This document shows, in pieces, positions 16,963-24,398 of a stretch of 64,000 nucleotides of DNA. Made by a program: the position numbers and the translations under genes. A model generated the notes under the pieces. The model did no database searches. It was given only the letters and a program-made list of their open reading frames with translations, and had not been told where the DNA came from. Source of the stretch: AP-15 sp963789025 (GTDB taxonomy: Bacteria; Pseudomonadota; Alphaproteobacteria; ATCC43930; CGMCC-115725); NCBI GenBank assembly GCA_963789025.1, contig CAWBIT010000012.1, positions 29,880 to 93,879 of the forward strand, written 5' to 3'. Every line of letters starts with the position of its first letter. Position 1 is the first letter of the stretch.

Positions 16963-17688
16963 GATGCCGAGCATCGAGCGGAACGGTCCGGGCTCCTGCG
17001 CAGCTTGCCGGGTCACCCGAACCGTCGCGGCGAGCAGGTTCCAGCGCGCCGCGCCGCGGCGCGCCGCGGGTGTCGTGCGCGGTATCTTCCAGCTGGCCAT
17101 CCAGGCGGCGAGCGCCACCGCGACGATCAGCCCGGCGACGGCTGCAGAGCCATGCCGGGTCGCAATCAGCATACCGGCGATGGTGCCGAGGAGTATCGCG
17201 ATAAAGGTTCCGGCTTCGACCAGCGCATTGCCGAGCAGCAGCTCTTCGGGTGGCAGGAGATCGGGCAGGATCGCATATTTGAGCGGGCCAAAGAATGCGG
17301 CCACGATCCCCATCGTGAACAGCAACGCCAGCAGCACCGTCGCGCTGCCGGCGAGCACCCCGCCGGCGGCCGCCAGCATCACCGGGATCTCGATCAGTTT
17401 GATCAGGCGGATCATTGACGCCTTATCCGACTCGTCGGCGATCTGGCCGGCGGTCGCCGAGCACAAGAAAAACGGCAGCATGAAGAGCCCGGCGGCGAGC
17501 GGGATCATGATTTGCGCCGAGAATTGCGCCGCGGCATCGGCGCGATAGGCGATCATCAGCACGAGCGCATTGCGCACTGCATTGTCGTTGAAAGCCGATA
17601 GGAACTGAGTCGCGAACAGCGGTCCAAAGCGCCGCGAGACGCGCAGCCCAAACGCGGTCGGGTTGCGAATTATCTCGTGAACTGCCAA
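16372..17688 (-). CDS. LplT-like MFS transporter
   Basis: 438 aa, about 12 membrane segments. The N-terminal FATQFLSAFNDNAVRNALV and the AAFFGPLKYAILPDLLPPEELLLGNAL motifs are those of the lysophospholipid transporter LplT and of the MFS half of acyl-ACP/lysophospholipid acyltransferase fusions. It is expected to flip lysophospholipids across the inner membrane for re-acylation. No acyltransferase domain is fused or adjacent here. Its last about 590 bp lie antisense to the extended DUF218 frame. Confidence 0.82.
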   Translation of the reverse strand: MAVHEIIRNPTAFGLRVSRRFGPLFATQFLSAFNDNAVRNALVLMIAYRADAAAQFSAQIMIPLAAGLFMLPFFLCSATAGQIADESDKASMIRLIKLIEIPVMLAAAGGVLAGSATVLLALLFTMGIVAAFFGPLKYAILPDLLPPEELLLGNALVEAGTFIAILLGTIAGMLIATRHGSAAVAGLIVAVALAAWMASWKIPRTTPAARRGAARWNLLAATVRVTRQAAQEPGPFRSMLGISWFWLAGATYLSQFPAYVRFILGAEAVVVTLFLTLFSVGIAFGSLLCNRLLAGRLSASCVPWGALGIGLFSIDLWLASPPPAGAGELITLAAFLGDPLHWRILADLFAIAASGGVFVVPLYALLQAMTEREHRARAIAANNIVNAAAMVISSAVTMGLIAIGVSIPGLFLLTGTATVAVAVLSWRMLPLLTVAQTT

Positions 17689-17708
17689 TTCCTGGAATGG
17701 CCTATCGT

Positions 17709-18032
17709 TCAGGAGCTTTTACGCTCCCAATACCCGGCTGCAGCGGGAAAGACGGTTTGGCAGCGCGTTGCTTCGGGCGCGCCGTCGAGCGTGTCCGCGG
17801 CCGCGCGCCACACAGCATAGTGGGGCGCCGCCCGATGCGCCTCCAGCGCCGCCTCGTCCCGGTAGACCTCGTAGAAATAATAGACGTTCGGGTCTTGTCC
17901 ATCCTGAAGGACGTTGAAGCGCATGCAGCCCGGCTCGTCCCGCTCGGAGCCGAGGGCATCCACCTCGATCGCCTTCAGGAAGCGCTCGCGCTGATCAGGC
18001 TTCACTCGGACTTTCACCCACATCGCCAGCAT
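17709..18032 (-). CDS. Antibiotic biosynthesis monooxygenase (ABM)/quinol monooxygenase-like protein
   Basis: 107 aa ABM-fold protein. VKVRVKPDQRERFLKAIEVD, EPGCMRFNVLQDGQDPNVYYFYEVYRDEAAL and AHRAAPHYAVW, read in pieces, are the YgiN-like signature. GGAGGG precedes the ATG at 18032; a second ATG at 18023 is possible. A cofactor-free oxygenase or stress-related role is typical of the family. It ends 20 bp from the start of the LplT-like gene on the same strand, so the two are probably co-transcribed. Confidence 0.87.
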   Translation of the reverse strand: MLAMWVKVRVKPDQRERFLKAIEVDALGSERDEPGCMRFNVLQDGQDPNVYYFYEVYRDEAALEAHRAAPHYAVWRAAADTLDGAPEATRCQTVFPAAAGYWERKSS

Positions 18033-18417
18033 GCCGCCCTCCGTTCAGCTGTGATAAACTGGGCATACCGGATTTCGGATATCTTGAACACCCGTGAACG
18101 CGAGGAGGACTCGTCATGAAGGTGATTCGTTTCGGTTAAGCTTGGCTCGAAGAGCGCCCGAGTTCCGGCAGGTGATCGCGGCAACCGGGCTCGGAATTAA
18201 CTCTCGATAGGATTGCAATCGGGCGGGCCTGCTGACAAAACGTAAATAGAAAAGCGTCTTAAGTTAACTATAACTAAATGTCTGAAATTTGATTTAGTTT
18301 TTTCGCTTCCCTATTCGTGGTTAGGGCTTCAAAATAGCCGCATCGGGTCAGGATGCAAATGACTAGGACAAAGTCTGCGGGCCCGCCGATAGCGACCAGC
18401 AAAGGAGGAGTTGTAAG
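18033..18417. other. Intergenic region with a 7-codon ORF behind a strong ribosome site
   Basis: 385 bp of low-GC sequence. At 18116-18139 the tiny frame MKVIRFG follows CGAGGAGGA at ideal spacing and stops at once. It may be a leader peptide or the 5' stub of a lost gene. No other feature was seen. Confidence 0.45.
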
Positions 18418-19284
18418 ATGCCGACCCAGGGAAGCCCTCTTACCGGTTTCCACAGCTCGCGCCGCAATCTCATGAGGATAGCTGCGATAGCGGCTTCCGC
18501 GCTGGTCGCTAAAACACAGACAGCGGCCGCTGACGACTTTAATGGAGATAGGGACTGGAGAGACAACGATAGGGATACGGAACGGAGAAGGGACTGGTGG
18601 CAAGGCAACGATAACGATAGGCGCGACCGTCATTGTTTTTTAAGAGGGACCACGATCCGAACCGTGGAAGGCGATAAGAAGGTCGAAGATCTCGGCGTCG
18701 GCGATGTGCTGCCGACTGTCTTCGGCGGGATACGTCCCATTCAGTGGATCGGGCGCTATCGTTACAGAAAGAGTGATCCGGCCAAGCGCTGGGTTAGAAA
18801 CGTATTGCCTATCCGGATCGCTCGGTCGGCTCTCGGTCCCAATGTTCCGAATTCCGATTTGTATATTTCGGAGGCGCACGCATTGCTGATCGATGGCGTG
18901 CTGGTGGCGGCGGGTAACCTCGTCAACGATGTGACGATCACCCGTTATGACGCGCGAGAACTCGATGAATTGGAGTTCTTCCATATCAAGCTTGAACGCC
19001 ACGACATAATCTATGCCGAAGGAGCGCCGAGCGAAACGCTGCTGGAAGTCGATGAGAACGCGCTCAATTTCGTAGAATATCTCCGTCAATATGGAGCTGT
19101 GCCGACCGAGGAGACGCCGTGTGCACCGTTGCTTCGGTATGGCTACCGGAGAGGCGAAATTAAGTCGTGTTTCCGCAGCGCGATCTCGCCTTTGGTCGAC
19201 CGTCGTCAGCCCGTAGACATCATCCGTGATAAGCTGTCTGCGCGCGGAATTGCGCTGTTGCGGCAGTCGGAACTCGTGTCCTGA
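18418..19284 (+). CDS. Tat-exported Hint-domain protein
   Basis: 288 aa. A twin-arginine signal (SSRRNLMRIAAIAASALVA, about residues 13-31) is followed by a very charged linker of Asp/Arg/Trp/Asn repeats (DRDWRDNDRDTERRRDWW, about residues 43-60). The Hint_2 domain starts at CFLRGTTIRTVEGDKKVEDL (about residues 73-92) with its block-A Cys, and SEAHALLIDGVLVAAGNLV contributes the conserved His. Intein-like Hint domains self-cleave or transfer acyl groups; in exported proteins they often release a partner segment. The Asp/Arg linker is unusual. The ATG follows AAGGAGGAG. Confidence 0.85.
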   Translation: MPTQGSPLTGFHSSRRNLMRIAAIAASALVAKTQTAAADDFNGDRDWRDNDRDTERRRDWWQGNDNDRRDRHCFLRGTTIRTVEGDKKVEDLGVGDVLPTVFGGIRPIQWIGRYRYRKSDPAKRWVRNVLPIRIARSALGPNVPNSDLYISEAHALLIDGVLVAAGNLVNDVTITRYDARELDELEFFHIKLERHDIIYAEGAPSETLLEVDENALNFVEYLRQYGAVPTEETPCAPLLRYGYRRGEIKSCFRSAISPLVDRRQPVDIIRDKLSARGIALLRQSELVS

Positions 19285-19469
19285 TTTTTCGCGACCCCAG
19301 GGGCGGGTTGGCTTTGCCGCCCTGTGCCTCAGGAAGACGCCAGACAGCTAATTTCCACGACGCGGTTACGCAGGCAGAGAAAACCGCGCGGCCGCAATCC
19401 GAGCCGGACGTGTCGGCCACATAGGCCAGGGTGAGGCTGTTTTCGACCTAAAGCTTCGCGGCTCGCACC

Positions 19470-20648
19470 TCAATACGAGCGAGGCATGCCGAGGACGTGC
19501 TGGCCGACATAGGCGAGGATCAGGTTGGTGGAGATCGGGGCGGTCTGGTAGAGGCGCGCCTCGCGCCATTTGCGCTCGATGTCGTATTCCTTGGCGAAGG
19601 CAAAGCCGCCATAGGTGGCGAAGGTCGCCTCGGCGGCGTGCCAGGTCGCTTCCGAGGCGAGCAGTTTTGCCATGTTGGCGTCGGCGCCGCATTCCTTGCC
19701 GTCGTCGAAGAGGGCGGCGGCGCGGCGGCAGATCATGTCGGCCGCCTCCAATTCGGCGTAGGCGCGCGCCAGCGGGAACTGCACCCCCTGGTTCTGCCCG
19801 ATCGGCCGGTCGAAGACGATCCGCTCCTTGGCGTAGTCGATGCCCTTCCGCAGCAGCCAGCGGCCGTCGCCGATGCATTCCTGCGCGACCAGAATGCGCT
19901 CGGCGTTCATCCCGTCGAGGATGTAGCGGAAGCCCTGTCCCTCCTCGCCGATTAGGTTCTCGGGCGGCACCTTCAGATTGTCGAAGAACACCTCGGTGGT
20001 GTTGTGGTTGATCATCGCTTCGATCGGGCGGATCTCGACCCCGTGCCCGAGGTTCTCGCGCAGATCGACGAGAAAGACGGAGAGGCCGTCGGTGCGGCGC
20101 TTCACCTCGTCGACCGGGGCCGTGCGCGCCAAGAGCAGCATCAGATCGGAATGGCGGGCCCGCGACGTCCACACCTTCTGCCCGTTGATGACGTAGTGGT
20201 TGCCTTGCCGCACCGCCCGGGTCTTGAGCTTGGTCGTGTCCGAGCCGGTGGTCGGCTCGGTCACCCCGAACGCCTGCAATCGCAATTCACCGGACGCGAT
20301 CTTTGGCAGATAACGCTGTTTCTGCTCTTCGCTGCCGTGCCGCAATACAGTGCCCATGATGTACATCTGGGCGTGGCCTTGGCTGGCGGTGCAGCCCGCG
20401 GCGTTGATCTCTTCGAGGATCACGGCGGCGGCCCGCAACGGCAGTCCCGAGCCGCCATATTCCTCGGGGATCAGCGAAGCGAGAAACCCGCCCTGCGTCA
20501 ATTCGGTGATGAACTCGGTGGGATAGGCCTGCTCCGCCTCCAATCTGCGCCAATACTCCCCGGGGTAACGCTCGCAGATCTTGCGCACCGACTCGCGCAG
20601 CTCGGGATAATCCTCGCCAAGCGCCAGCATCGTCGCCGTGTCGGTCAT
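19470..20648 (-). CDS. Acyl-CoA dehydrogenase
   Basis: 392 aa, the usual length. FAD enzyme of beta-oxidation or amino-acid catabolism. FGVTEPTTGSDTTKLKTRA and YVINGQKVWTSRA are the two classic flavin and substrate motifs, with EGQGFRYILDGMNAERILVA and RIVFDRPIGQNQGVQFPLA following in the helical C-domain, which ends in the TYGGFAFAKEYDIERKWREAR block. It lies 55 bp after the ABC ATPase gene on the same strand and may be part of that operon. Confidence 0.92.
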   Translation of the reverse strand: MTDTATMLALGEDYPELRESVRKICERYPGEYWRRLEAEQAYPTEFITELTQGGFLASLIPEEYGGSGLPLRAAAVILEEINAAGCTASQGHAQMYIMGTVLRHGSEEQKQRYLPKIASGELRLQAFGVTEPTTGSDTTKLKTRAVRQGNHYVINGQKVWTSRARHSDLMLLLARTAPVDEVKRRTDGLSVFLVDLRENLGHGVEIRPIEAMINHNTTEVFFDNLKVPPENLIGEEGQGFRYILDGMNAERILVAQECIGDGRWLLRKGIDYAKERIVFDRPIGQNQGVQFPLARAYAELEAADMICRRAAALFDDGKECGADANMAKLLASEATWHAAEATFATYGGFAFAKEYDIERKWREARLYQTAPISTNLILAYVGQHVLGMPRSY

Positions 20649-20703
20649 CGCCCGCTCCTCTGTGCCGCCATCTCGACAAAAATAGCGCAGGGCGGCGGCA
20701 AAT

Positions 20704-21459
20704 TCACCCGGCGCGGACGGCGCGGTATTCGCGGCGGACGATCTCCAGGAGTTCTTCGGCCGAAGTCGCCGCGGCGTGGCTCTCGAAGGTGACCTCGCCG
20801 TGTTGCATCAGTATCACGCGGTCGCAGATCTCCAAGGTCTGCGCGTAATTGTGCGCGATCATGACGATCGCGATGTCGCCGCGCGCGCGGAGCCGCTCGA
20901 TCAGCTCGATGATCAGCCGCGCCTCGCGCGCGCCCATCGCCGCGAGTGGCTCGTCGAGCAGAAGGATGCGCGCCTTCGAATAAACCGCGCGCGCCACCGC
21001 GATCGCCTGACGCTGGCCGCCGGAGAGCGCGCCGACCGCGAGCTCGACCGAAGGCACGTCGACGCCGATTTCCGTCAGCGCCTCGGCGGCGCGCCGCCGC
21101 ATCTCGCGATGGTCCAGGAGCCGCAATGGGCCCCGGCGCAGCAGTTCGCGGTTCAAAAACATGTTGTGGTAGATGCTGAGCCCGTTGACCAGCGCCAGGT
21201 CCTGGTAGACGCATTCGATGCCGAGCGCGCGGGCCTCGTCGACCGAGGCGAGCTCCACCGGTCTTCCGTCGACGAACACCTGTCCCGAATCCGGCTGGTG
21301 ATAGCCGGTCAGGATCTTGATCAGGGTCGATTTGCCGGCGCCGTTGTCGCCGAGGATGCCGAGCGTCTCACCCCATGCCACCTCGAGCGAGACGCCGGCA
21401 AGCGCCGTGACCTTGCCGAAGGTCTTCACCAGCTTCTCGGCCCGAATGGCTTCGCTCAT
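20704..21459 (-). CDS. Sugar-type ABC transporter ATP-binding protein
   Basis: 251 aa, single-ATPase CUT2-like import protein (FrcA type). Walker A GDNGAGKST, signature LSGGQRQ, Walker B ILLLDEP and the switch His in MIAHN are intact. It overlaps the permease gene by 4 nt (ATGA), so coupling is tight. With the Tat-exported binding protein and one permease it forms a complete importer; the substrate is probably a monosaccharide or polyol. Confidence 0.92.
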   Translation of the reverse strand: MSEAIRAEKLVKTFGKVTALAGVSLEVAWGETLGILGDNGAGKSTLIKILTGYHQPDSGQVFVDGRPVELASVDEARALGIECVYQDLALVNGLSIYHNMFLNRELLRRGPLRLLDHREMRRRAAEALTEIGVDVPSVELAVGALSGGQRQAIAVARAVYSKARILLLDEPLAAMGAREARLIIELIERLRARGDIAIVMIAHNYAQTLEICDRVILMQHGEVTFESHAAATSAEELLEIVRREYRAVRAG

Positions 21460-22454
21460 CCGGGGCCGCCGCCGCGCAGCCGTGCGAGATGGATGTTGGC
21501 GATCATCGCGATCAGGATGGCGGCGCCGATCACGATATCGAAGGTGAAGGCGTTGATGCCCTGCAATGTGAAGCCGTCCTGCAGCACGCCGAGCATGATG
21601 CCGCCGACGAGCCCGCCGATTATCGTGCCAGCGCCGCCGGCGATCGCGGTACCGCCGATGACCCCGGAGGCGACGCCGAGGAACATCATGTTGCTGCCGC
21701 CGGCCAAAGGGTCGATCGACCCGACGCGAAAGGCCTCGAGCAGTCCGGTCAGCCCGCCTAAGGTGCTGGTCAATACGAAATTGCCGATCTTGATGCGGTT
21801 GATCGCGATGCCGGCCTCGGCAGCCGCGATAATGTTGCCGCCGATCGCAACCGTGTGCAGGCCCCAGCGCGTGTGACGCAGCACGACATGCATGATCGCG
21901 ACGATGACCAACGCCCAGACGATTTCCGAATACGCCCAGACGCCCATGATCCCGGTCAGCAGCGGACCGCCTGCCGTGCTCGCCGGATAGCCGCGCGAGA
22001 TCGTCAAGGTCAGGCCGGTGATCAGGAACAGCATGCCCAATGTCGTAATGAACGACGGCACACTGAGTCCGATCGTGATCAAGCCGATGACGAGGCCAAT
22101 CAGCGCGCAGACGGCGAGCGCTGCGACGATGGCCAGCGGCACTGGGAGGCCGAAATCGTGCACATTCTCCATCAGAAACGGCGCCAATGCGAAGACCTGC
22201 CCGACCGACAGATCGATCTCGCGGCAGATCAGCAGCATGATCTCACCGCAGGCGATGATCACCGGCGCAGCAACGAACTGCGACACCGTCTGCACGTTCG
22301 CGTTGGTCAGAAAATTCTGGTTGGCGAGCTCGAAATAAACCACGAGCGCCACCGAGACGACGACAATGCTCGCCTCCGGCCGCAGCAGCAAGCCGTGAAG
22401 ACTTTTGGCGATACCGCGGCGCGGCCCGGCCGGCTGCTTAATCGCTTCGGCCAT
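21456..22454 (-). CDS. Sugar-type ABC transporter permease
   Basis: 332 aa from the ATG at 22454, which has an AAGGGG ribosome site; the longer open frame to 22622 antisense-overlaps nothing but covers the small zinc-finger gene and is not permease-like. Multiple membrane segments; LLICREIDLSVGQVFAL is the conserved CUT2 permease motif, with LTNANVQTVSQF near the start and INAFTFDIVIGAAILIA at the end. Start overlaps the upstream small gene by 17 nt. Confidence 0.9.
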   Translation of the reverse strand: MAEAIKQPAGPRRGIAKSLHGLLLRPEASIVVVSVALVVYFELANQNFLTNANVQTVSQFVAAPVIIACGEIMLLICREIDLSVGQVFALAPFLMENVHDFGLPVPLAIVAALAVCALIGLVIGLITIGLSVPSFITTLGMLFLITGLTLTISRGYPASTAGGPLLTGIMGVWAYSEIVWALVIVAIMHVVLRHTRWGLHTVAIGGNIIAAAEAGIAINRIKIGNFVLTSTLGGLTGLLEAFRVGSIDPLAGGSNMMFLGVASGVIGGTAIAGGAGTIIGGLVGGIMLGVLQDGFTLQGINAFTFDIVIGAAILIAMIANIHLARLRGGGPG

Positions 22455-22710
22455 TTTGCCCCTTTGGAACACGGCCCGCGCCCCCGCAGTAGCGACAGCG
22501 AGCATGTAGCTTCGGAAAGAACAAAGCGAGGGTCTTACGCGTAATCCAATCGAGTAAGGGTGCGAGCAAAGCGTCAGCAAGACCGCCGCCGGAGGCCGGG
22601 GATCCCCATTGACTGCGCGCATCGGGATCCGGATCGACCCCCGTGCCCCCGCAGCGCGGGCACGTTTCGAGGTCGTTCACATCCATCGCGGGATGCTCAC
22701 TCTCCCGCAT
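22438..22710 (-). CDS. Small protein with two DnaJ-type CxxCxGxG zinc motifs
   Basis: 90 aa. CPRCGGTG near residue 17 and CRYCGGAG near residue 71 form a CxxCxGxG pair, the zinc-binding motif of the DnaJ cysteine-rich domain; between them is a hydrophobic/helical stretch (LADALLAPLLDWITRKTLALFF). It sits between the binding-protein gene (10 bp upstream) and the permease (17-nt overlap) in the same operon. An alternative ATG at 22686 gives MDVNDLETCP. A role in protein folding or assembly of the transporter is conceivable but untested. Confidence 0.72.
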   Translation of the reverse strand: MRESEHPAMDVNDLETCPRCGGTGVDPDPDARSQWGSPASGGGLADALLAPLLDWITRKTLALFFPKLHARCRYCGGAGRVPKGQNGRSD

Positions 22711-22719
22711 CGTACAAGC

Positions 22720-23787
22720 TCAGATGCCGATTGCGCCGGTATGCGGCACGATCTGTGCCTCCTTTGCACTGCCTTCGTAGCGCGTCTTGGTCTCGAGATA
22801 CGGCCCGACCGCGTCCTTCGTGACGAATTTGAGGCCGGTGTCGATGTCGGCTGGCCCGACCAGCCCGCCCGACACCTTCCACACGAACATCTCCATGACC
22901 GTGTAAAAGCCCTGCAGATAGGGCTGCTGATCGATCGCGAAATCGAGGAAGCCGTCGCGCACCGCTTCCAGCGATTTCGGCAGCAGATCATAACCACCGG
23001 CATGCACGCCCTTCGCCGACAGGTTGTACTGCCGGCCGATGAGTCCGCAGTTCATCGTGTCGCCGCCGCTGACGCCGAACATGCCTTTGACGTCCTGGTT
23101 GCCGAGGTAATAGGCCTGGATTTTCGACAGGCCGGCATTGGCGGCGGGATCAGTCGCGATCATCGTCGCCTGGATGTCGGCGCCCGATTTCTTAATCGAA
23201 TCCATCGCGCCGTCGACGCGCGGCTGCAGGTTCAGCTGGCCCGGCGTCGCGATAAAGATTGCGACCTTGCCGGAACCGACGAGCTTGACGATGCGCTCGC
23301 CCATCATCTGGCCGGACAGGAACAAATCCTGGCCGATATAGGCGAGCCGCTTGTTGGTGTGCGAATCGGCATTGTAGCTGAACACCGGTATGCCCGCGGC
23401 GAGCGCGTTCTCGACCGGGCGGTCGAAGCCCCTCGGATCGACGAGGCAAACCGCGATCGCATCGGCCTTGCCGGCGACCGCGGCGTTCATCGCATTGACC
23501 ATCTGCGCAACATCGGAGGTCTCCGACCCGGTCCACTGATAGTCGACGCCGAGCAGCGCGCAGGCATCCTGGATGCCGTACTGGCACGGGACGAAGAACG
23601 GGTTCGACGTTACATGATTGACAAAGACGAATTTCCAACGTGGATGCGGCGGGAACGGCCCGCCCTCCGCCGCGCCCGCCGGCCCGGCCGCGCCGGCCAC
23701 GAAGGCGGCGACCGAGCCGACGGTGACGCCGCGCATCAGCGCGCGGCGCGGCAACGCCCCGGTGATGTCACGCGAGCGTCTGGTCAT
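22720..23787 (-). CDS. ABC transporter substrate-binding protein (sugar type), Tat signal
   Basis: 355 aa from the ATG at 23787 (GGGAGG ribosome site). A Tat-like leader (LPRRALMRGVTVGSVAAFVAG) precedes a periplasmic-binding type I fold: FVNHVTSNPFFVPCQYGIQD, QMVNAMNAAVAGKADAIAVCLVDP, GQMMGERIVKLVGSGKVAIF and KSLEAVRDGFLDFAIDQQPY, read in pieces, match ribose/fructose-binding relatives. First gene of the operon with the zinc-finger gene, permease and ATPase. Confidence 0.9.
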   Translation of the reverse strand: MTRRSRDITGALPRRALMRGVTVGSVAAFVAGAAGPAGAAEGGPFPPHPRWKFVFVNHVTSNPFFVPCQYGIQDACALLGVDYQWTGSETSDVAQMVNAMNAAVAGKADAIAVCLVDPRGFDRPVENALAAGIPVFSYNADSHTNKRLAYIGQDLFLSGQMMGERIVKLVGSGKVAIFIATPGQLNLQPRVDGAMDSIKKSGADIQATMIATDPAANAGLSKIQAYYLGNQDVKGMFGVSGGDTMNCGLIGRQYNLSAKGVHAGGYDLLPKSLEAVRDGFLDFAIDQQPYLQGFYTVMEMFVWKVSGGLVGPADIDTGLKFVTKDAVGPYLETKTRYEGSAKEAQIVPHTGAIGI

Positions 23788-24092
23788 GTCGCATCCTCCC
23801 GTCAGTGCCTCGTGGGCGTGGATCGAGTGAAAACATAGCCCGCACCGCACCCGCGGTCACGAGGACACAATCGCCTCAAACATTTCGGCGGCTGCGCCAG
23901 CGCCGCGCTTTCCAAAGGATTAGCACCACTTGTACACCTCGATGGGTCGTTTGCGATGCGTCGGGTACAACCCATATTCAAGAGTCCGAACCCGCCGAAC
24001 CAAAAAGGCGGTGGCCGGCGTTGCGGCGTAAGAAAGAAACTGTCAAGGCAACTCAAAGGCATCGCTGTCGTGGCTCGGCTCGGTGAGGCCAG

Positions 24093-24165
24093 TCATGGCG
24101 AGGCTGTCATGGCGAGGCCAGACCCGGCGAGACATCGCGAGATGCGGCTTGCCATGGCGAGGCTG
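24093..24165 (+). repeat. Short degenerate repeats (ATGGCGAGGC)
   Basis: ATGGCGAGGC occurs at about 24096, 24111 and 24154 with related GGCGAGAC forms between, roughly 15-nt spacing in the first part. It lies just ahead of the rightward terminator. Confidence 0.5.
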
Positions 24166-24178
24166 GGCAAGCTGATTG

Positions 24179-24206
24179 ACGGGGGCTTTTGCCCCCGTTC
24201 ATTTTT
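24179..24206 (+). terminator. Intrinsic terminator, rightward
   Basis: Stem ACGGGGGC/GCCCCCGT with a TTTT loop, followed by TCATTTTT. There is no coding gene on the plus strand for hundreds of bases upstream, so it may end a small RNA. Confidence 0.7.
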
Positions 24207-24313
24207 GGCTACTACCCGCCACCAGCCTGGTACTGAGAGGGTACGGGACAGCAGGCGTAGCGCGGAAAAGCGCAGAGGCTGGGCAAGAATGCCGTAGGGC
24301 TGGAAGAATGCTG

Positions 24314-24398
24314 TGCGTCCTTCGAGGCCTCGCTTCGCGAGGCACCTCAGGATAAGGTATTTTTCTTAATGCCATCAACAACATGCCCTCATGCTGAG
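24314..24398. repeat. Left part of palindromic TGCGTCCTTCGAG repeat, split by IS
   Basis: Runs TGCGTCCTTCGAGGCCTCG... to CCCTCATGCTGAG, then is interrupted by the insertion sequence; it resumes at 25978 with CTGAGGAGCGCC and ends GCGTCTCGAAGGACGCA at 26014. Comparison with 14533-14646 confirms the original continuity. Confidence 0.85.

Larger units (their letters stand above)
23788..24398. other. Gene-free stretch with terminator and split palindrome
   Basis: About 611 bp. No protein gene was found. It contains degenerate GTCATGGCGAGGC units at about 24093-24165, an intrinsic terminator reading rightward (24179-24206) and the left part of a palindromic repeat (24314-24398). Confidence 0.7.
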
